DNA from: Eubacterium aggregans
GTDB lineage: Bacteria; Bacillota; Clostridia; Eubacteriales; Eubacteriaceae
DNA: 64,000 nucleotides
Assembly: GCF_900107815.1 (NCBI RefSeq)
Contig: NZ_FNRK01000008.1
Location: 1-64,000, forward strand
Direction of reading: 5' to 3'
Below the pieces are notes generated by a model. The model ran no database searches, was not told the DNA's origin, and saw only the letters and a list, made by a program, of their open reading frames with translations. A program made the translations under genes and the position numbers. Position 1 is the stretch's first letter; every line of letters begins with the position of its first letter. Below are positions 40,661-48,371 of the stretch, piece after piece.

Positions 40661-41797
40661 ATGGATTTCAAACTGAGCAAAGAACATGAGATGCTGCGGA
40701 CCATGTACCGTGAATTCGCAGAAACTGAAGTCAAGCCCATTGCCCAGGAAGTCGATGAAATGGAACGCTTCCCGGTCGAAACGGTAGAAAAAATGCAAAA
40801 ATCTGGCATGATGTCAATCCCCTTCTCAAAAGAAGTGGGTGGCCAGGGCTGCGATACCTTAGCCTACATCATGTGTGTTGAAGAAATGTCCCGGGTCTGT
40901 GGTACCACCGGCGTCATCGTCTCCTGTCACACATCCCTGGGAACCGATCCCGTTTTAAAATGGGGATCTCCCGAAGTCATTGAAAAATATGGTAAGCCCC
41001 TGGCCCAGGGTAAACTTTTGGGAGCCTTCGGATTAACCGAACCTGGTGCCGGTACAGACGCCGCCGGTCAGCAGACCAAGGCCGTTAAGGATGGGGATAA
41101 TTACATCATCAACGGTTCCAAAATCTTCATCACCAACGGTGGCTACGCCGACACCTATGTTGTCATGGCCATGACCGACAAAAGTAAGGGGACCAAAGGC
41201 ATCTCCGCCTTCTTAGTTCCCGCTGACACCCCGGGCTTTTCCATTGGGACCAAAGAAAAGAAAATGGGGATCCGCGGGTCCTCCACCACCGAGCTCATCT
41301 TTGAAGACGTCGTCGTTCCCGCTAGCTATATGCTGGGCAAAGAAGGCAAGGGCTTCGGTCTTGCTATGAAAACCCTGGATGGCGGCCGAATCGGTATCGC
41401 TGCACAGGCCCTGGGCCTGGCACAGGGTGCCTTAGACGAAACCATCGCCTATGTCAAAGAACGGAAACAATTTGGTCGTTCCATTGCTAAATTCCAGAAC
41501 ACCCAATTCCAACTGGCTGATATGTACGCTAAAATCGAAGCCGCCCGTAACCTGGTTTACAAGGCTGCTATTGCAAAAGACACCCAGAAGAGCTTCTCCG
41601 TCGAAGCCGCAACCGCAAAACTCTTCGCCGCAGAAGTTGCCATGGATGTTACTACCCGCTGCGTACAGCTCTTCGGCGGCTACGGCTACACCCGTGATTA
41701 TCCCGTTGAACGGATGATGCGTGATGCCAAAATCACCGAAATCTATGAAGGTACCAGCGAAGTCCAGCGTATGGTCATCTCTGGCGCTATTCTCTAG
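40661..41797 (+). CDS. bcd: butyryl-CoA dehydrogenase
   Basis: A 378-aa flavoprotein acyl-CoA dehydrogenase. With EtfAB it reduces crotonyl-CoA to butyryl-CoA; in clostridia this is coupled to ferredoxin reduction (electron bifurcation). FAD and substrate segments are FGLTEPGAGTDAAGQQTKAV (near residue 125) and FITNGGYADTYVVMAMT (near 157), and the catalytic glutamate is in ITEIYEGTSEVQRMVIS near the C-terminus. ATG 40661 follows AGGAGGAACAGT; a longer in-frame start is rejected because it would include the intercistronic hairpin. Confidence 0.96.
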   Translation: MDFKLSKEHEMLRTMYREFAETEVKPIAQEVDEMERFPVETVEKMQKSGMMSIPFSKEVGGQGCDTLAYIMCVEEMSRVCGTTGVIVSCHTSLGTDPVLKWGSPEVIEKYGKPLAQGKLLGAFGLTEPGAGTDAAGQQTKAVKDGDNYIINGSKIFITNGGYADTYVVMAMTDKSKGTKGISAFLVPADTPGFSIGTKEKKMGIRGSSTTELIFEDVVVPASYMLGKEGKGFGLAMKTLDGGRIGIAAQALGLAQGALDETIAYVKERKQFGRSIAKFQNTQFQLADMYAKIEAARNLVYKAAIAKDTQKSFSVEAATAKLFAAEVAMDVTTRCVQLFGGYGYTRDYPVERMMRDAKITEIYEGTSEVQRMVISGAIL

Positions 41798-41817
41798 GAA
41801 GACAGGAGGAAAAACAC

Positions 41818-42600
41818 GTGAATATAGTAGTATGTGTCAAACAAGTACCGGATACCAACGAAGTCAAGCTGGATCCAGTAAAAGGGACATTGATCCGTGA
41901 AGGCGTCCCCAGCATCATGAACCCCGATGACAAGGCTGGCTTGGAAGCCGCCCTTCAGATTAAAGATGCAACCGGTGCCCACATTACTGTGGTCTCCATG
42001 GGCCCCCCCCAAGCCGATGACGTTCTCCGTGAAGCGCTGGCTATGGGAGCAGACGAAGCTATTCTGGTAACTGACCGTGCCTTTGGTGGTGCGGATACCT
42101 GGGCGACATCCACCACCATTGCTGCCGCCATTGCTAAACTGGATTACGACCTCATCATCACTGGCCGTCAGGCGATTGATGGAGACACCGCACAGGTTGG
42201 TCCACAGATTGCAGAACACTTGAACCTACCCAATGTCAGCTATGCTGAAGACATTCAGGTGGATGGGGATTCTGTGGTCATTAAGCGTCAGTATGAAGAT
42301 CGCTACCACAGTGTCAAGGTAAAAATGCCTTGCCTGATCACCGCTTTAGGCGAAATGAACACCCCCCGTTATATGACCCCCGGTGGCATTTTTGATGCCT
42401 ATCGTGAAAAAGAAGTCCAGATCTGGACCCAGGAAACCGTCCAGGCCGACGTTGATAACATCGGGCTGAAAGGCTCTCCAACCCGAGTCTTTAAATCCTT
42501 CCCCAAGGCATTAAAAGAACCTGGCACCGTTGTTCAGCTTGACCCACAGGAATCCGCTGATTTCATCGTGGAAAAACTGAAAGAAAAATTCATTATATAG
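41818..42600 (+). CDS. etfB: electron transfer flavoprotein beta subunit
   Basis: A 260-aa EtfB. It begins NIVVCVKQVPDTNEVKLDP, has VVSMGPPQADDVLREALAMG near residue 60 and the nucleotide-binding segment TGRQAIDGDTAQVGPQIAEH near 119, and ends in a C-terminal arm. In bifurcating Etf this subunit binds the FAD that splits NADH electrons. The start is GTG 41818, supported by AGGAGG upstream; another GTG sits at the same place in related operons as far as I recall. Confidence 0.95.
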   Translation: MNIVVCVKQVPDTNEVKLDPVKGTLIREGVPSIMNPDDKAGLEAALQIKDATGAHITVVSMGPPQADDVLREALAMGADEAILVTDRAFGGADTWATSTTIAAAIAKLDYDLIITGRQAIDGDTAQVGPQIAEHLNLPNVSYAEDIQVDGDSVVIKRQYEDRYHSVKVKMPCLITALGEMNTPRYMTPGGIFDAYREKEVQIWTQETVQADVDNIGLKGSPTRVFKSFPKALKEPGTVVQLDPQESADFIVEKLKEKFII

Positions 42601-42616
42601 GAAAGGGTGAGAATAG

Positions 42617-43627
42617 ATGAGTATTCAAGATTATAAAGGTGTATTCACCTTCGTACAGCAAGTAGATAATGAAATTACCCCCGTTTCCTATGAATTAATC
42701 GGAAAGGGTAAAGAACTGGCTGCTGATCTCGGAACCGAAGTGACCGCTGTTGTCCTTGGCTCTGGTGTTACCGCAATGGCTGATGATTTAGCAAAGCATG
42801 GTGCAGACCGTGTGATTGTTGTTGATGATCCTGCACTGGATGTCTATACCACAGAACCTTATGTTCATGCTTTTGTGGAAATTATCAATAAATACAAACC
42901 AGAAATCTGCCTCTTTGGCGCAACTGCCATCGGCCGTGATATGGCACCCCGGGTTTCTGCCCGCGTCCACACCGGCTTAACCGCAGACTGTACAAAGCTG
43001 GAAATCAACCCTGAAGACAAGGGCCTCATGATGACCCGTCCCGCCTTTGGTGGGAACATCATGGCGACCATCCTCTGCCCGGAACACCGTCCGCAGATGT
43101 CCACTGTCCGTCCTGGGGTTATGCAGAAAGCACCCCTTGATGAAAACGCCAAAGCAGATGTTATTGTTGAAGAAATTGCTGATTTAGCTGCGCACAAAAA
43201 CGTTGAAATCCTGGATATTGTTAAAACCGTATCCGAAAAAATGGATATCGCAGATGCTAACATTTTGGTATCTGGTGGTCGTGGAATGGGCTGTCCTGAA
43301 AACTTCAGCATGTTAGAAGATTTAGCGGATGTTTTAGGCGGTACCGTGGCATCTTCCCGTGCCTGTGTTGACGCCGGCTGGGTCGAAAAAGGCATTCAGG
43401 TCGGACAGACCGGGAAAACCGTTCGCCCCAACCTGTACATTGCCTGTGGGATTTCCGGCGCAATCCAGCATTTAGCTGGGATGGAAGAATCTGACATCAT
43501 CGTCGCTATCAATAAAGACGAAACCGCACCCATCTTCAACGCTGCTGATTACGGCGTCGTTGGTGATGTCTGCAAAATCGTACCGCTTCTGACGGAAGCG
43601 CTAAAAAAGGAAAGAGCTGCTAAATAA
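42617..43627 (+). CDS. etfA: electron transfer flavoprotein alpha subunit
   Basis: A 336-aa EtfA. The C-terminal FAD domain is clear: [20 protein letters not shown] (near residue 218), [20 protein letters not shown] (near 246), [20 protein letters not shown] (near 267) and [14 protein letters not shown] (near 295). It forms a complex with EtfB and Bcd. It is the last gene of the operon and is followed by a strong terminator. AGGGTGAG precedes the ATG. Confidence 0.95.
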   Translation: MSIQDYKGVFTFVQQVDNEITPVSYELIGKGKELAADLGTEVTAVVLGSGVTAMADDLAKHGADRVIVVDDPALDVYTTEPYVHAFVEIINKYKPEICLFGATAIGRDMAPRVSARVHTGLTADCTKLEINPEDKGLMMTRPAFGGNIMATILCPEHRPQMSTVRPGVMQKAPLDENAKADVIVEEIADLAAHKNVEILDIVKTVSEKMDIADANILVSGGRGMGCPENFSMLEDLADVLGGTVASSRACVDAGWVEKGIQVGQTGKTVRPNLYIACGISGAIQHLAGMEESDIIVAINKDETAPIFNAADYGVVGDVCKIVPLLTEALKKERAAK

Positions 43628-43658
43628 TAAAGTAGGGCTTTCATTAATATTACCTAAC

Positions 43659-43695
43659 GTAAAAGACCGTGCCCCTTAAGCACGGTCTTTTACAT
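43659..43695. terminator. terminator of the butyrate operon, overlapping the merR 3' end
   Basis: GTAAAAGACCGTGC-CCCTTAA-GCACGGTCTTTTAC, a perfect 14-bp stem. The merR stop codon lies in its loop, so the hairpin serves both convergent transcripts. Confidence 0.93.
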
Positions 43696-44086
43696 TTTCC
43701 AATTCCAATTGATCCCGCATGGCATAGACGGCACAAGCTTCATCGTAAAACTGAATCCGGTGCTCCACAATTTCCAAATTCTTTTCCAGTTCAGCAATTT
43801 TCTTCATTAAGGCCACCCGATGGTCAATAAAAATCTGACGTCGCTCAGATAGGGTGGATGTTCCTTTCATAAATAAATCGATATAATATTTAATCTCCTT
43901 GAGGGGCATTCCCGTATCCTTTAAGCAGCAAATGGTTTGGATCCATTCAATATCTGAATCCGTAAAGATACGGTTACCCGTTTCTGTCCGTCCCACCATG
44001 GGAAGTAATCCAGATTTGTCATAAAAGCGTAGGGTGTGGATACTCAAGCCCGTTCGTTCAGATGCTTCTTTAATGGTATAGTCCAT
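43676..44086 (-). CDS. MerR-family transcriptional regulator
   Basis: A 136-aa MerR protein. The N-terminal winged helix is YTIKEASERTGLSIHTLRFY (residues 3-22) followed by DKSGLLPMVGRTETGNRIF; a long dimerising coiled coil fills residues 80-130. Of its few cysteines, one pair (ICCLKDTG near residue 52) is in the DNA-binding domain, and one is near the C-terminus (EACAVYAM), so no metal site is evident; it resembles the NmlR/AdhR/BltR-type groups that sense small molecules or aldehydes. ATG 44086 follows AAGGAG. Three similar dyads (44107, 44186, 44365) lie upstream, one of them in a promoter with the 19-bp spacer typical of MerR targets. Confidence 0.88.
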   Translation of the reverse strand: MDYTIKEASERTGLSIHTLRFYDKSGLLPMVGRTETGNRIFTDSDIEWIQTICCLKDTGMPLKEIKYYIDLFMKGTSTLSERRQIFIDHRVALMKKIAELEKNLEIVEHRIQFYDEACAVYAMRDQLELENVKDRA

Positions 44087-44106
44087 GGGTTCTCCTTTTG
44101 CAAATC

Positions 44107-44122
44107 CTAAAGTCACCTTTAG
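44107..44122. promoter_or_regulatory. MerR-box 1 (auto-regulation)
   Basis: CTAAAG-TCAC-CTTTAG, a 6-4-6 dyad 20 bp upstream of the merR start codon, so binding there should control merR itself. Confidence 0.6.
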
Positions 44123-44185
44123 TTTATGCGAGAAATGTTAAACGTAGCTTAAATAAAAGAGAGAAGGAGAGGAACAGGGCTACCA

Positions 44186-44209
44186 AATCCTAGAGTAAAC
44201 TCTAGGATT
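44186..44209. promoter_or_regulatory. MerR-box 2
   Basis: AATCCTAGAG-TAAA-CTCTAGGATT, a perfect 24-bp palindrome with the same CTAnAG-N4-CTnTAG core. No promoter with a 19-bp spacer is evident over it. Confidence 0.6.
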
Positions 44210-44359
44210 GGGCATAAAACTTAATCAGAGCTTAAGTTAATGGCGAAGAATGCCCCGAGAAGCCAGAGGACATGAAGACTTGGAAAGTTAGGTATACCGT
44301 CCTATCGAAATGTAATTTAGTGTAATTATAAACTAATGTGAAAATAATTGAAAAATCCC
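44210..44359. other. intergenic stretch between MerR boxes 2 and 3
   Basis: No gene seen. AACTTAA-TCAGAGC-TTAAGTT (near 44218-44239) could be a short hairpin. The remainder shows no recognised motif. Confidence 0.4.
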
Positions 44360-44390
44360 TTGCGCTAGAGTAGGCTTTAGGGGGTATACT
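44360..44390 (+). promoter_or_regulatory. MerR-controlled promoter with MerR-box 3
   Basis: TTGCGC (44360-44365), a 19-bp spacer and TATACT (44385-44390). The dyad CTAGAG-TAGG-CTTTAG (44365-44380) lies between the two hexamers. The long spacer with a dyad inside is the hallmark of MerR-activated promoters. It points at the three tiny genes that follow. Confidence 0.78.
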
Positions 44391-44455
44391 AAACACAAGT
44401 TAAAAAACAAGAAACAAATAAAACAAATGAGTTAAACAGAAAGAAGGTAATCGTG

Positions 44456-44512
44456 ATGATGTACTACAATCCTATTCGTAAAATTTTAGAAAAAGCATCC
44501 AAGGCTAACTAA
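44456..44512 (+). CDS. tiny protein 1, 18 aa (YYNP family)
   Basis: An 18-codon frame, MMYYNPIRKILEKASKAN, with a clear AGAAGG ribosome site before the ATG. It begins about 65 bp after the MerR-type -10 box. Its first part (YYNP, two hydrophobic-spaced residues, IL) recurs in tiny proteins 2 and 3 downstream, which is the main reason to call it a gene. It predicts an amphipathic helix after the proline. Function unknown to me. Confidence 0.6.
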   Translation: MMYYNPIRKILEKASKAN

Positions 44513-44561
44513 TTTAAGCCCAGGTCAATAAAAGTTTCCATTTAAAATAGAAGAGGTTATG

Positions 44562-44678
44562 ATGATGAATGTTTATGCCAGCCCATTAAATACATTGTTA
44601 GAAGAAGTCAAGACCCTGCGTAAAGAAGTGGATGCTCTGAAACAGAGTGCCGCTGTGGAAAAAAGAGAACAAGCATAA
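44562..44678 (+). CDS. tiny protein 2, 38 aa (YYNP family)
   Basis: A 38-codon frame starting MMNVYASPLNTLLEEVKTLR, then a charged helix (KEVDALKQSAAVEKREQA) with heptad-like hydrophobic spacing suggestive of a coiled coil. AGAGG lies before a run of three ATG codons (44559, 44562, 44565); the middle one is used here, the choice being uncertain. It shares Y-x-S/N-P-L-x-x-L-L-E-E with the other two tiny proteins. No cysteine, signal peptide or membrane segment is present. Confidence 0.65.
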   Translation: MMNVYASPLNTLLEEVKTLRKEVDALKQSAAVEKREQA

Positions 44679-44691
44679 GGAGGAACCTGAA

Positions 44692-44781
44692 ATGCATGGT
44701 ATGTATTATAATCCCGTTGAAGAACTGTTAAAAGAAATCAAGGCTCTGAAGAGTGAAATTAAAGAATTAAAGCAGGCGTAA
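44692..44781 (+). CDS. tiny protein 3, 29 aa (YYNP family)
   Basis: A 29-codon frame, starting MHGMYYNPVEELLKEIKALK and ending SEIKELKQA. Its ribosome site AAGGAGG is near perfect. The Y-Y-N-P-[VI]-x-x-[IL]-L core matches tiny protein 1, and the E-E-[VI]-K-x-L-[KR] helix matches tiny protein 2. The strong terminator at 44796-44834 follows 15 bp later, so the three genes are one transcript from the MerR promoter. Confidence 0.7.
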   Translation: MHGMYYNPVEELLKEIKALKSEIKELKQA

Positions 44782-44795
44782 GCGCCTGCTTATTT

Positions 44796-44834
44796 AAAAG
44801 TCCCCTCCAATTCTTTATTGGAGGGGACTTTTTT
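44796..44834 (+). terminator. terminator of the tiny-protein operon
   Basis: AAAAGTCCCCTCCAAT-TCTTT-ATTGGAGGGGACTTTTTT, a strong stem with a T tract. A second short hairpin (GCAGGCG-TAA-GCGCCTGC) overlaps the last codons of tiny protein 3. Confidence 0.95.
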
Positions 44835-44854
44835 ACGTGGGATTGGGAGTTCTG

Positions 44855-44883
44855 TTGAAATAATATTAAGAATCTGTTAAAAT
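44855..44883 (+). promoter_or_regulatory. promoter of the purine permease gene
   Basis: TTGAAA (44855-44860), a 17-bp spacer and TAAAAT (44878-44883). No purine riboswitch lies in the short leader. Confidence 0.7.
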
Positions 44884-44919
44884 TTAATTATATTTAATGA
44901 AAGGAAGGTATGGTATGGT

Positions 44920-46284
44920 ATGAACGAATTCTTGGAAAGAATTTTCCACCTCAGTAAAAACAACACCAACGTGAAGACTGAATTGATTGCCGGATTCACC
45001 ACCTTTATGGGGATGGCTTACATCCTCGCAGTGAACCCCGATATCCTCAGTGCGACCGGTATGGACAAGGGTGCTGTTTTTACGGCGACTGCACTTGCTG
45101 CGGTATTTGGTACTTTGGCAATGGCCCTATTCACAAATTATCCCTTTGCATTGGCACCGGGAATGGGGGTGAATGCTTATTTTGCATACACCGTCGTCAT
45201 TAAGATGGGCTACACCTGGGAAATGGCTCTGGCTGCTGTATTTATCGAAGGTCTTATTTTTATTGTCCTCAGCCTGACCAATGTCCGAGAAGCCCTCTTT
45301 AATTCGATTCCGAAAAACCTGAAGATCGCCATCACCTGTGGGATTGGGCTGTTTATTGCGATGATTGGCTTTCAAAACGCCAATATTGTGGTGAACAGTG
45401 ATGCCACATTGATTACGATGTATGTCTGGAAGGGGCAGGAATCCTTCACCATGGGCCTGACCGTCGGTTTGGCAGTCCTTGGCGTCCTGACAACGGCCAT
45501 TATGATGATTAAAAATATCAAAGGGGCCGTACTCTGGGGGATTATTATCACCTGGTTATTGGGGATTGTCTTCCAGTTGGCGGGTGTCTATATTCCCGCA
45601 CCAGAGCTTGGACTTTATTCACTGATTCCTGATTTTTCAAATGGGATCCACGTATCGGGGATTTCTTCAACCTTCATGAAGTTTGACTTCTCAAAGGTAT
45701 TGACCCTGGATTTCATTGTCGTCATCTTCGCATTCCTTTTTGTGGATCTCTTTGATACTTTGGGAACCCTCATGGGCTGCGGGATGAAAGCAGGCTTCGT
45801 CACCGAAGAGGGTAAGCTGCCAAAGATCAAAGGGGCTTTATTGGCGGATGCTGTGGCGACCTCTGTAGGCGCCGTCTTTGGAACCTCCACCACCACCACT
45901 TATGTGGAAAGCAGTCTGGGCGTAGGAGAAGGCGGACGGACCGGCCTGACGGGCTTGGTGGTTGCCATCCTCTTTGCGCTGTCCCTCCTGCTGTCACCCA
46001 TTTTCCTGGCGATTCCATCCTTTGCCACTGCACCGGCCCTCATTATCGTCGGTTTCCTGATGATGCAGCAGGTCAAGGAATTGGACATGGATGAGCTCAC
46101 CGAAGGCATTCCGGCATTTTTATGCCTGGCAGGGATGCCCATGCTCTACAGTATTGCTGAAGGGATTGGCGTTGGGGTTATCTCGTATGTGGCATTAAAC
46201 CTGGTTGCTGGGAAGCGGGAAAAGGTCAGTTGGGTTATGGTTGCCATTGCAGTTCTGTTTGTTTGTAAGTATATCTTTATCTAA
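44920..46284 (+). CDS. NCS2-family purine permease (AzgA/PbuG type)
   Basis: A 454-aa membrane protein with 12-14 hydrophobic segments. It begins MNEFLERIFHLSKNNTNVKT and then TELIAGFTTFMGMAYILAVN, with the motif GMGVNAYFAYTVV near residue 83 and LFDTLGTLMGCGMKAGF near 277, all characteristic of the guanine/hypoxanthine branch (AzgA). STTTTYVESSLGVGEGGRTG near 325 is the second half-site. It should import adenine, guanine or hypoxanthine with protons. An AAGGAAGG ribosome site lies upstream of a repeated TATGG stretch; the third ATG (44920) is used. It is monocistronic, with its own promoter and terminator. Confidence 0.92.
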   Translation: MNEFLERIFHLSKNNTNVKTELIAGFTTFMGMAYILAVNPDILSATGMDKGAVFTATALAAVFGTLAMALFTNYPFALAPGMGVNAYFAYTVVIKMGYTWEMALAAVFIEGLIFIVLSLTNVREALFNSIPKNLKIAITCGIGLFIAMIGFQNANIVVNSDATLITMYVWKGQESFTMGLTVGLAVLGVLTTAIMMIKNIKGAVLWGIIITWLLGIVFQLAGVYIPAPELGLYSLIPDFSNGIHVSGISSTFMKFDFSKVLTLDFIVVIFAFLFVDLFDTLGTLMGCGMKAGFVTEEGKLPKIKGALLADAVATSVGAVFGTSTTTTYVESSLGVGEGGRTGLTGLVVAILFALSLLLSPIFLAIPSFATAPALIIVGFLMMQQVKELDMDELTEGIPAFLCLAGMPMLYSIAEGIGVGVISYVALNLVAGKREKVSWVMVAIAVLFVCKYIFI

Positions 46285-46301
46285 AGCGACAGAATCGGTA
46301 T

Positions 46302-46336
46302 AAAAAAACGGGTCCCCCTGGGGAAACCCGTTTTTT
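46302..46336. terminator. terminator between the permease and the small membrane protein
   Basis: AAAAAACGGGT and ACCCGTTTTTT enclose a CCCCCTGGGGA loop region; A-rich and T-rich flanks suit both strands. Confidence 0.88.
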
Positions 46337-46347
46337 ATTTGGAAGGA

Positions 46348-46647
46348 TTACATCATCAGTGCAGCCAGTGTACCAGCTGCGACTAAAAGAACCACAAAGG
46401 TAACAATTTCCACAATAATGATGACTAGACCAATGGTCTTTCCCGTTTTAGCCTTGCTGTTGTTCGGATCAGCGGCAAATTCTTTTTTACCGTTGACAAA
46501 AGCCATAATACCGAAAACTAAAACAGCCACTCCAAATAACCAGCCAATCGTTGAAAGATTCATTAAATTTAAGATAATTGAGACCACCCAACAGATTAAG
46601 GCAATCATACCACAGGTGAAGCCCTTCATTCCAAATTCAAAGCTCAT
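46348..46647 (-). CDS. small membrane protein, DUF4190-like
   Basis: A 99-aa protein with three predicted membrane segments (about residues 11-30, 33-53 and 75-97) and a short basic loop (VNGKKEFAADPNNSKAKTGK). The layout, with a Lys/Asn-rich loop before the last helix, resembles DUF4190-type proteins, whose function is unknown. ATG 46647 follows AAGGAG with good spacing; an upstream ATG at 46668 is rejected because it places the ribosome site inside the gene. It is a single minus-strand gene. Confidence in the family name is low. Confidence 0.7.
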   Translation of the reverse strand: MSFEFGMKGFTCGMIALICWVVSIILNLMNLSTIGWLFGVAVLVFGIMAFVNGKKEFAADPNNSKAKTGKTIGLVIIIVEIVTFVVLLVAAGTLAALMM

Positions 46648-46788
46648 AATCAATTCTCCTTCTTTCATATTTTAAATTGAGTATAACACGATAAGTAATA
46701 AAAAACATCATCCTTTAGGTTGATGTTTAAGAAAAAATTAAAAAAAGAAAAGGCCGTTACTGAAGGGGGGAATCCCGGATTAAACCCC

Positions 46789-46818
46789 TTGACCATGGGG
46801 CGGCAGGCATGATAAAAT
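46789..46818 (+). promoter_or_regulatory. promoter of the butyryl-CoA transferase gene
   Basis: TTGACC (46789-46794), an 18-bp spacer and TAAAAT (46813-46818), about 50 bp before the ATG. Confidence 0.6.
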
Positions 46819-46866
46819 CAATCCATTGAGAAGGATTCACAAGCAAGTGCACCAAGGAGGGTAACA

Positions 46867-48222
46867 ATGAGTTATATCAAAGAATATGCAGACAAATTAA
46901 AGACGGCTGAAGAAGCAGTCGCCATTGTTAAATCAGGGGATTGGTTGGATTATGGATGGACGACGGCAACCGTCCGGGCGTTGGATGAGGCCCTGGCGGA
47001 ACGGATTAAAAAAGAACCAGAACTGAAGGATCTCAAAATCCGCGGTGGGATCTTAATGTGGGAACCGGAGATTTTTAAACTTCCCGATGCCAAAGAACAT
47101 TTCACCTGGAATTCCTGGCATATGTCTGGAATCGAACGGAAAGCCGTTGCCAAGGGCTTTAGTTTTTACGATCCCCTTCGTTATTCTGAACTACCCCGCT
47201 ATTACCGGGAAAATATCACGCCGCCGGATGTTGCCATGTTCCAGGTGGCACCCATGGATAAGCACGGGTATTTCAACTTCGGTCCCAATGCATCACATAT
47301 GATGGCTGTCTGCGAAAGGGCTAAAGTCGTCATCGTTGAAGTGAACGAAAACATACCCCGCTGCCTGGGGGGCTTTGAAGAAGCCATCCATATCTCTAAA
47401 GTTGATGTTATTGTTGAAGGGGAAAACCCCGCCATGGCAGAAATGGGTGCTGGTGGCCCTGCGACCGATGTGGATATCGCCGTGGCCAACCTGATCGTAC
47501 CAGAAATTCCCAATGGTGCTTGCCTACAGCTCGGCATTGGTGGAATGCCCAATACGGTTGGTGCCATGATTGCCGAATCTGATTTAAAGGATTTAGGGGT
47601 ACATACCGAAATGTATGTGGATGCCTTTGTGGATTTAAGCCGGGCGGGTAAAGTCACAGGCTCCCACAAGACCGTTAATCGCTACAAGCAGGTCTATGCC
47701 TTTGCAGCGGGTACGAAAAAGCTCTATGACTTCCTGGATGACAATCCGGAGTGTATGGCAGTACCGGTCAATTATGCCAATGACATTGATACCATTGGGA
47801 ACATTGACAATTTCATCTCCATTAATAACGCAGTGGATATCGACCTCTATGGGCAGGTTAATGCAGAAACCGCAGGAACCAAACAAATTAGTGGCGCCGG
47901 TGGTCAGTTGGACTTCGTACTGGGAGCCTATAAATCCAAGGGGGGCAAAAGCTTCATCTGCTGTTCATCTGCCTTTAAAGACAAAAAAGGGGAACTACAC
48001 TCCCGCATTCGTCCCACCCTGGCCAACGGCTCAGTGGTTACCGATACCCGGGCCAATATCCATTATCTCGTCACCGAATACGGCATTGTAAACCTCAAGG
48101 GGTTATCGACCTGGGAACGGGCAGAAGCCATCATCAAGGTGGCCCATCCACAGTTTCAGGATGAGCTCATTGCGGAAGCAGAAAAAATGAATATTTGGAG
48201 ACGGACCAATAAAGAAGATTAG
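46867..48222 (+). CDS. but: butyryl-CoA:acetate CoA-transferase
   Basis: A 451-aa CoA-transferase that exchanges CoA from butyryl-CoA to acetate, releasing butyrate. N-terminal segments such as [19 protein letters not shown] and [12 protein letters not shown] closely resemble the Roseburia/Faecalibacterium enzyme as I remember it. The catalytic glutamate is about residue 248 in [15 protein letters not shown], after [22 protein letters not shown] precedes ATG 46867, and a terminator follows. It completes the butyrate pathway of the operon 3 kb upstream. Substrate preference among short-chain acids cannot be fixed from the sequence. Confidence 0.88.
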   Translation: MSYIKEYADKLKTAEEAVAIVKSGDWLDYGWTTATVRALDEALAERIKKEPELKDLKIRGGILMWEPEIFKLPDAKEHFTWNSWHMSGIERKAVAKGFSFYDPLRYSELPRYYRENITPPDVAMFQVAPMDKHGYFNFGPNASHMMAVCERAKVVIVEVNENIPRCLGGFEEAIHISKVDVIVEGENPAMAEMGAGGPATDVDIAVANLIVPEIPNGACLQLGIGGMPNTVGAMIAESDLKDLGVHTEMYVDAFVDLSRAGKVTGSHKTVNRYKQVYAFAAGTKKLYDFLDDNPECMAVPVNYANDIDTIGNIDNFISINNAVDIDLYGQVNAETAGTKQISGAGGQLDFVLGAYKSKGGKSFICCSSAFKDKKGELHSRIRPTLANGSVVTDTRANIHYLVTEYGIVNLKGLSTWERAEAIIKVAHPQFQDELIAEAEKMNIWRRTNKED

Positions 48223-48230
48223 AATTAGAA

Positions 48231-48254
48231 AGGATGCCTTCCCGCATCCTTTTT
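48231..48254 (+). terminator. terminator after but
   Basis: AGGATGC-CTTCCC-GCATCCT followed by TTTT. Confidence 0.8.
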
Positions 48255-48371
48255 AATTGCACAAAAGTATAGCAAGTCGCCAATAAACTGCTTTCTCAGG
48301 GGGATGTAAAGGTGTTAATATAGAACTAATCATGAATTAAACCGAAGACACCATTAAGTGGAGGAACGATT

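Noticed and set aside
44835-44919. Purine riboswitch ahead of the purine permease
   Set aside because: The leader after the promoter is under 40 nt and lacks the purine aptamer core.
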